This document shows positions 5,423 to 8,412 of a stretch of DNA of 8,412 bases, piece by piece. A program made the translations under genes and the position numbers. The stretch is from Candidatus Aenigmatarchaeota archaeon (lineage in GTDB: Archaea > Aenigmatarchaeota > Aenigmatarchaeia > GW2011-AR5): positions 1-8,412 of the forward strand of contig JACQIE010000011.1 of the NCBI GenBank assembly GCA_016198645.1, in the 5' to 3' direction. Numbering within the stretch: the first letter of the stretch is position 1; every line of letters starts with the position of its first letter. The notes under the pieces are model-generated. The model searched no databases. It was not told the DNA's origin and saw only the letters and a program-made list of their open reading frames with translations.

Positions 5423-5501
5423 TATATATCCTCCCAAATCCAACACTATAGCGTTCGTTGATATTATCGCCGCTCTAAACGACATGGGAAAGGAATAAAA
5501 A
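5423..5501 (+). promoter_or_regulatory. Candidate EF-2 promoter region (two TATA-like elements)
   Basis: TATATAT at 5423-5429 is a strong TATA box but predicts a start near 5452 and a leader of about 90 bases. AATAAAAA at 5494-5501 predicts a start near 5523 and a short leader of about 20 bases that still contains the ribosome site at 5531. The second fits the gene better. The rest of 5400-5540 is AT-rich and shows nothing else I can name. Confidence 0.4.
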
Positions 5502-5530
5502 GTATTGGATAGTAAAGAGAAAGGAAATAT

Positions 5531-5536
5531 GGAGGT
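5531..5536 (+). promoter_or_regulatory. Strong Shine-Dalgarno site of EF-2
   Basis: GGAGGT is a full match to the anti-Shine-Dalgarno of archaeal 16S rRNA, placed 5 bases before ATG 5542. It fixes the EF-2 start. It contrasts with the leaderless-type starts elsewhere in the window and shows that translation begins upstream of the intron. Confidence 0.85.
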
Positions 5537-5541
5537 AAATA

Positions 5542-7744
5542 ATGACACAGGCTTCAGTAGAAACGATAGCCACACTGATGCATAAGCCCGACAAGATACG
5601 GAACATAGGAATCGCTGCCCATATCGATTGATTCTGAATTGCGGTTCAGGATTCGAGTGCATGGGAAAACGACTCTTTCCGACAACCTTGTCGCAGGCGC
5701 GGGCATGATATCAGAAGAACTGGCAGGCCAGCAGCTGTTCACGGACTTTGACAAGCAGGAGCAGGAGCGCGGAATAACCATATTCGCAGCCAATGTTTCG
5801 ATGGTTCATGACGTGGACGGCGACGAATACTTAGTAAACCTTATCGACACGCCGGGGCACGTGGATTTCGGAGGCGACGTCACGCGCGCAATGCGCGCGG
5901 TGGACGGCGCTGTCATAGTTACGGATGCCGTTGAAGGCGTCATGCCTCAGACTGAAACTGTCATCCGCCAGGCGCTGCTTGAGCGGGTGAAGCCCGTGCT
6001 CTTCATCAACAAAACGGACAGGCTCGTGAGAGAGCTGCAGCTCACCCCCGAGCAGATGCAGGAGCGTTTTGTGCGAATAATCGGGCAGGTCAACGGGCTA
6101 ATAAGCAAATACGCGGAAACGGAGTTCGCCAACAAGTGGATGGTGAAAGTCGAAGACGGCTCTGTCGCCTTCGGCTCTGCGTATAGAAAATGGGCGATAT
6201 CCGTGCCTTACATGAAGAAGACGGGGATAAGCTTTAAGGACGTCATCGAGCACACGAAGAAAGAGGAGCACGACGAACTCTCAAAGAAAGCACCGCTTCA
6301 CAAAGTATTACTTAACATGGTAGTGAAACATCTTCCCAGCCCTGCGCAGGCGCAGGTCTACAGGATACCGAGAATCTGGAAAGGGGACGAGACCAGCGAG
6401 GAAGGGCAGGACATGATAAAGCTCAACGAGAAGGGCGGCATAGCCGCCGTCATCACCAAAGTCAACCCCGACCCGCACGCTGGCTACGTCGCAACGGCGC
6501 GCATATTCTCCGGAACGATAAAGAAAGGAGACGAGGTTTATCTTATCGCGCAAAAAAAGGTGCAGAGAATCCAGCAGGTGTCCATTTACAAAGGCCCGCA
6601 ACGCGTCCAGATGGACGAGATACCGGCCGGAAACATTGTCGGCCTCGTAGGATTGACGGAGGCATTTTCCGGTGAAACGATAGCGTCAAAGGAAATACAT
6701 CCGTTTGAAAGCATAAAGCACATATTCGAAGCTGTCGTGACTAAAAGCCTCGAACCGGCGAATCCGGCCGACCTGCCGAAGCTGATTACGTTCTTGAAGC
6801 ACGCAACGAGGGAAGACCCGACGCTCGTGTCAAAAATAAACGAGAACACGGGCGAGACGCTTATTTCCGGGCTGGGCGAGCTGCACTTGGACGCGAAAGT
6901 CGAGCGCCCGCTGAAAGAAAGAGGCATTGAAATCAAGACGTCGCTGCCGATAGTCATATACCGCGAAACGGTGCGCGAGCCTTCGCCCGAAGTGGAGGAA
7001 AGGTCGCCAAACAAGCACAACCGGTTCATCCTGCGCGTTGAGCCGATGGAGGACGGCGTGCACCAGCTGTTCGCTGACGGCAAGATTGACGAAGTCATGA
7101 TACGAAAGGACCTGAAGAAGGCAGTGACTCTCCTCGTCGAAGCGGGCATGAGCAGGGACGAGGCAAAGAAAATAGTCACGATGAGCAACAACAACCTTCT
7201 CATAGACGAGTCTAAAGGCGTTCAATACCTTAACGAAACGATGAAACTCATAATCGAGGCGTTTGCAAGCGCCGTGAACGCCGGTCCCCTGGCGGGCGAG
7301 CCGTGCAACCAACTGAAGGTATTTATCACGGATGCCACACTGCACGAGGACAACGTGCACCGCGGGCCGGCGCAAGTAATACCCGTTGTCGCCCAGGGCG
7401 TCAAAGCCGCGATGATGCGGGCGAAGCCGACGCTGCTTGAGCCCGTGCAAATCGTGAGAATAGACGCGCCCGAAGAGCTCGTAGGCAACGTCATGACGCT
7501 CATTCAGAACAAGCGCGGGCAGATTTTAGATACAACGATAGAGCAGGGAACCGCGGCAGTGAAGGCGAAGATACCCGTGGCGGAGACGTTCGGCCTTGAA
7601 GCGGCGCTGAAAGGCAATACCGAAGGCAAGGGATTCTACTCATTGATAGATGTGTTGTTTGAGAAACTGCCGGAAGACCTGAAGATGGACGTCGTCAGAA
7701 AGATACGCCAACGCAAAGGATTGCCCGAATTGATGCAGCAGTAA
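5542..7744 (+). CDS. fusA: Translation elongation factor 2, interrupted by a 31-base intron: join(5542..5628, 5660..7744)
   Basis: GTPase that drives ribosomal translocation. Exon 1 encodes 29 residues ending KIRNIGIAAHID, followed at once by TGA. Exon 2 continues HGKTTLSDNLVAGAGMISEELAG and runs 694 residues. Joined, the protein is 723 residues, normal for archaeal EF-2. Motifs in the spliced numbering: P-loop AHIDHGKTT (26-34), RGIT (66-69), DTPGH (92-96), NKTD (146-149), FGSAYRKWAIS for G5. The diphthamide loop LHEDNVHRGPAQVIP has His596 as the modified residue. All catalytic motifs are intact, so the gene is not decayed; the interruption falls only inside the P-loop. The start is fixed by the GGAGGT at 5531 and by the usual N-terminal length. 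The unspliced reading gives a 29-residue peptide and, from a TTG at 5639, a P-loop-damaged fragment. No tuf or rps10 follows in the window. Confidence 0.95.
5629..5659 (+). other. Intron in the EF-2 mRNA with bulge-helix-bulge splice junctions
   Basis: Excising exactly 31 bases (phase 0) restores IAAHID|HGKTT. The RNA around it folds as: exon helix CCCAU (5618-5622) with AUGGG (5661-5665); central four-base helix AUCG (5623-5626) with CGAG (5654-5657), three Watson-Crick pairs plus one A-G mismatch; three-base bulges AUU (5627-5629) and UGC (5658-5660); inner helix GAUUCUGAA (5630-5638) with UUCAGGAUU (5645-5653), nine pairs including two G-U; loop UUGCGG (5639-5644). Archaeal tRNA-splicing endonuclease cuts after the second base of each bulge, which gives 5628|5629 and 5659|5660, precisely the boundaries required by the protein. 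An alternative register (UCGA with UCGA, bulges UUG and GUG) would remove 29 bases and leave the frame broken. There is no room for a homing endonuclease. Confidence 0.88.
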
Positions 7745-7815
7745 GTGCGAATCGCATCGTATCCTGCTACTTCGGCGACGGACAAAGAGGCAGAAAACGG
7801 ATTCTCGCGCACGGC

Positions 7816-7822
7816 TTTTTAA
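7816..7822 (+). promoter_or_regulatory. TATA box for the 89-residue ORF
   Basis: TTTTTAA, flanked by ACGG and CCGT, is centred 26 bases before ATG 7845: a leaderless arrangement like that of the L30e and membrane-protein genes. The T-run could also serve to end the EF-2 transcript, 72 bases after its stop. Confidence 0.5.
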
Positions 7823-7844
7823 CCGTATCTGTGTTAGTGGAAAA

Positions 7845-8114
7845 ATGGCACTGACCAGACTAATGAACGTAGATGGAAATATAGGAATGAACAATCCCGA
7901 AACTCTGCGGGACTTGACTATAGACTTGCGGAGAATGGATAAGTTGGGACACGAAAACCGGCCTTCCGGCGCGAATGCTTACGAAGTGCACGTTAGCCGG
8001 GGCATAGAGACCGGCTTTGTTTTCGAGATACAATACGGGCAGCTGCGCGGAAACGATTTTACGCCACTGGGAGTGCCGTCCAGATACAGCACGGAAACGC
8101 TTCCTTATCTGTAG
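7845..8114 (+). CDS. Protein of unknown function (89 residues)
   Basis: I do not recognise this family. The product is soluble-looking, with alternating acidic and basic residues in the first half (NPETLRDLTIDLRRMDKLGHENR) and a probable beta-rich second half (AYEVHVSRGIETGFVFEIQYGQLRG). There is no membrane segment and no metal-binding motif. Support for a real gene comes from the TATA box 26 bases upstream of the ATG, codon use resembling the neighbours, and a stop placed 4 bases before the stop of the convergent gene on the other strand. It occupies the place where tuf or rps10 would be expected after EF-2 in many archaea. Confidence 0.6.
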   Translation: MALTRLMNVDGNIGMNNPETLRDLTIDLRRMDKLGHENRPSGANAYEVHVSRGIETGFVFEIQYGQLRGNDFTPLGVPSRYSTETLPYL

Positions 8115-8118
8115 CCTT

Positions 8119-8352
8119 TCATCGCATTAATTCTTGGTGATTGACGGAAAGGATTGCCACGCCCAGCAGCAGCGACGCCCAGAAACTCAACTCGTGGCTG
8201 CCGGGAAAAAGATATATATCGAGCAGCCCCCATGCCCCGCGCCAGAACGCCACTATGGCGAAACCCACTATTATGGCGAGGACAAACTTCCCCGTGCGGC
8301 GTGCCATAAGATTACTTTGCATGCCGGTAATAATAAGAATGCCGTGAAGCAT
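8119..8352 (-). CDS. Small membrane protein with two predicted helices
   Basis: A 77-residue minus-strand product with two hydrophobic helices, KFVLAIIVGFAIVAFW and SFWASLLLGVAILSV, joined by RGAWGLLDIYLFPGSHEL. The WRG.WGLLD.YLFP signature recalls small uncharacterised membrane proteins seen in archaea and bacteria; I cannot name a function. The ATG at 8352 gives the longest frame. The ATG at 8307 (MARRTGKF...) would put a basic end just before helix 1 and may be the true start, giving 62 residues. It runs toward the 89-residue ORF, with 4 bases between the two stop codons. No shared function is implied. Confidence 0.65.
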   Translation of the reverse strand: MLHGILIITGMQSNLMARRTGKFVLAIIVGFAIVAFWRGAWGLLDIYLFPGSHELSFWASLLLGVAILSVNHQELMR

Positions 8353-8387
8353 ATATTTACTACCAATATGTGATAAATAATAGAGAA

Positions 8388-8396
8388 GCTTAAATA
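8388..8396 (-). promoter_or_regulatory. Possible TATA box for the minus-strand membrane protein
   Basis: On the minus strand this reads TATTTAAGC, identical to the element before the L30e gene. It predicts transcription from near 8366, leaving a leader of about 14 bases to the ATG at 8352. A second AT-rich element near 8371-8378 could serve instead. Confidence 0.35.
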
Positions 8397-8412
8397 CGGG
8401 AAAGCATAGTAA

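Noticed and set aside
5310..5498. Open frame of 62 codons upstream of EF-2
   Set aside because: It runs through three hairpins, lacks a ribosome site or well-placed promoter, and its product shows no recognisable features. Noncoding structure explains the region better.
5639..5659. TTG start for a separate EF-2 protein beginning MRFRIRVHGKTT
   Set aside because: It would lose the first half of the P-loop (IAAHID) and has no ribosome site; the upstream exon supplies exactly the missing residues.
5641..5660. GGTTCAGGATTCGAG resembles a tRNA T-arm
   Set aside because: No acceptor stem, anticodon arm or D arm can be built around it; the bases are accounted for by the intron hairpin and splice motif.
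5542..7744. EF-2 as a frameshifted pseudogene
   Set aside because: All GTPase and diphthamide motifs and 694 downstream codons are intact. The sole interruption is an exact insertion with splice-motif folding at both edges, which decay would not produce.
8134..8373. Plus-strand open frames opposite the small membrane protein
   Set aside because: Their translations are of low complexity and Gln/Pro/Arg/His-rich without domain signs, while the minus strand encodes clear hydrophobic helices with a recognisable signature.
1..8412. CRISPR arrays, insertion sequences, rRNA or tRNA genes
   Set aside because: I searched both strands by eye and found no regularly spaced repeats, transposase frame, or tRNA/rRNA motifs.

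Overview
The window is archaeal chromosome. It carries the conserved archaeal transcription/translation cluster: RNA polymerase A' (3' end only), A'', an L30e-like protein, archaeal NusA, uS12, uS7 and EF-2. Several genes have an archaeal TATA box about 25 bases before the start codon, which implies leaderless mRNAs. The non-canonical uS12 loop, shortened L30e, altered polymerase active-site segments and an mRNA-type intron suggest a divergent, possibly DPANN/Micrarchaeota (ARMAN-like) lineage. That placement is an inference from family knowledge and was not tested.

Layout. 2-1111: rpoA1 3' part. 1117-2229: rpoA2. 2262-2489: L30e-like. 2499-2918: NusA. These genes are tightly packed and co-oriented. 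2928-3224 is a CDGSH iron-sulfur protein and 3245-3847 a six-helix, heme-type ferric-reductase/MsrQ-like membrane protein; both sit between nusA and rps12, where most archaea have nothing. 3875-4300 is uS12 and 4297-4968 is uS7, overlapping by ATGA. 4973-5167 is a small unknown ORF. 5168-5541 is a noncoding, more AT-rich stretch full of strong inverted repeats, probably containing a structured RNA. 5542-7744 is the EF-2 gene. 7845-8114 is an unknown 89-residue ORF. 8119-8352 (minus strand) is a small membrane protein, convergent with it.

Main discovery. EF-2 cannot be read as one frame. Its first 29 codons end in the P-loop (IAAHID) and meet an in-frame TGA. A 31-base segment (5629-5659) follows, and the second exon opens with HGKTT. 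Removing exactly those 31 bases restores the universal AHIDHGKTT motif and a 723-residue EF-2. The junctions fold into a bulge-helix-bulge (3-4-3) whose two expected cut positions coincide with the boundaries predicted from the protein. This is best read as a tiny archaeal intron, spliced by the tRNA-splicing endonuclease and ligase, in the mRNA of an essential elongation factor.

Second theme. The RNA polymerase active site is unusual. The trigger loop in A'' lacks the near-universal histidine (TMRSYT in place of TMRTFH), and the bridge helix in A' is also non-consensus.
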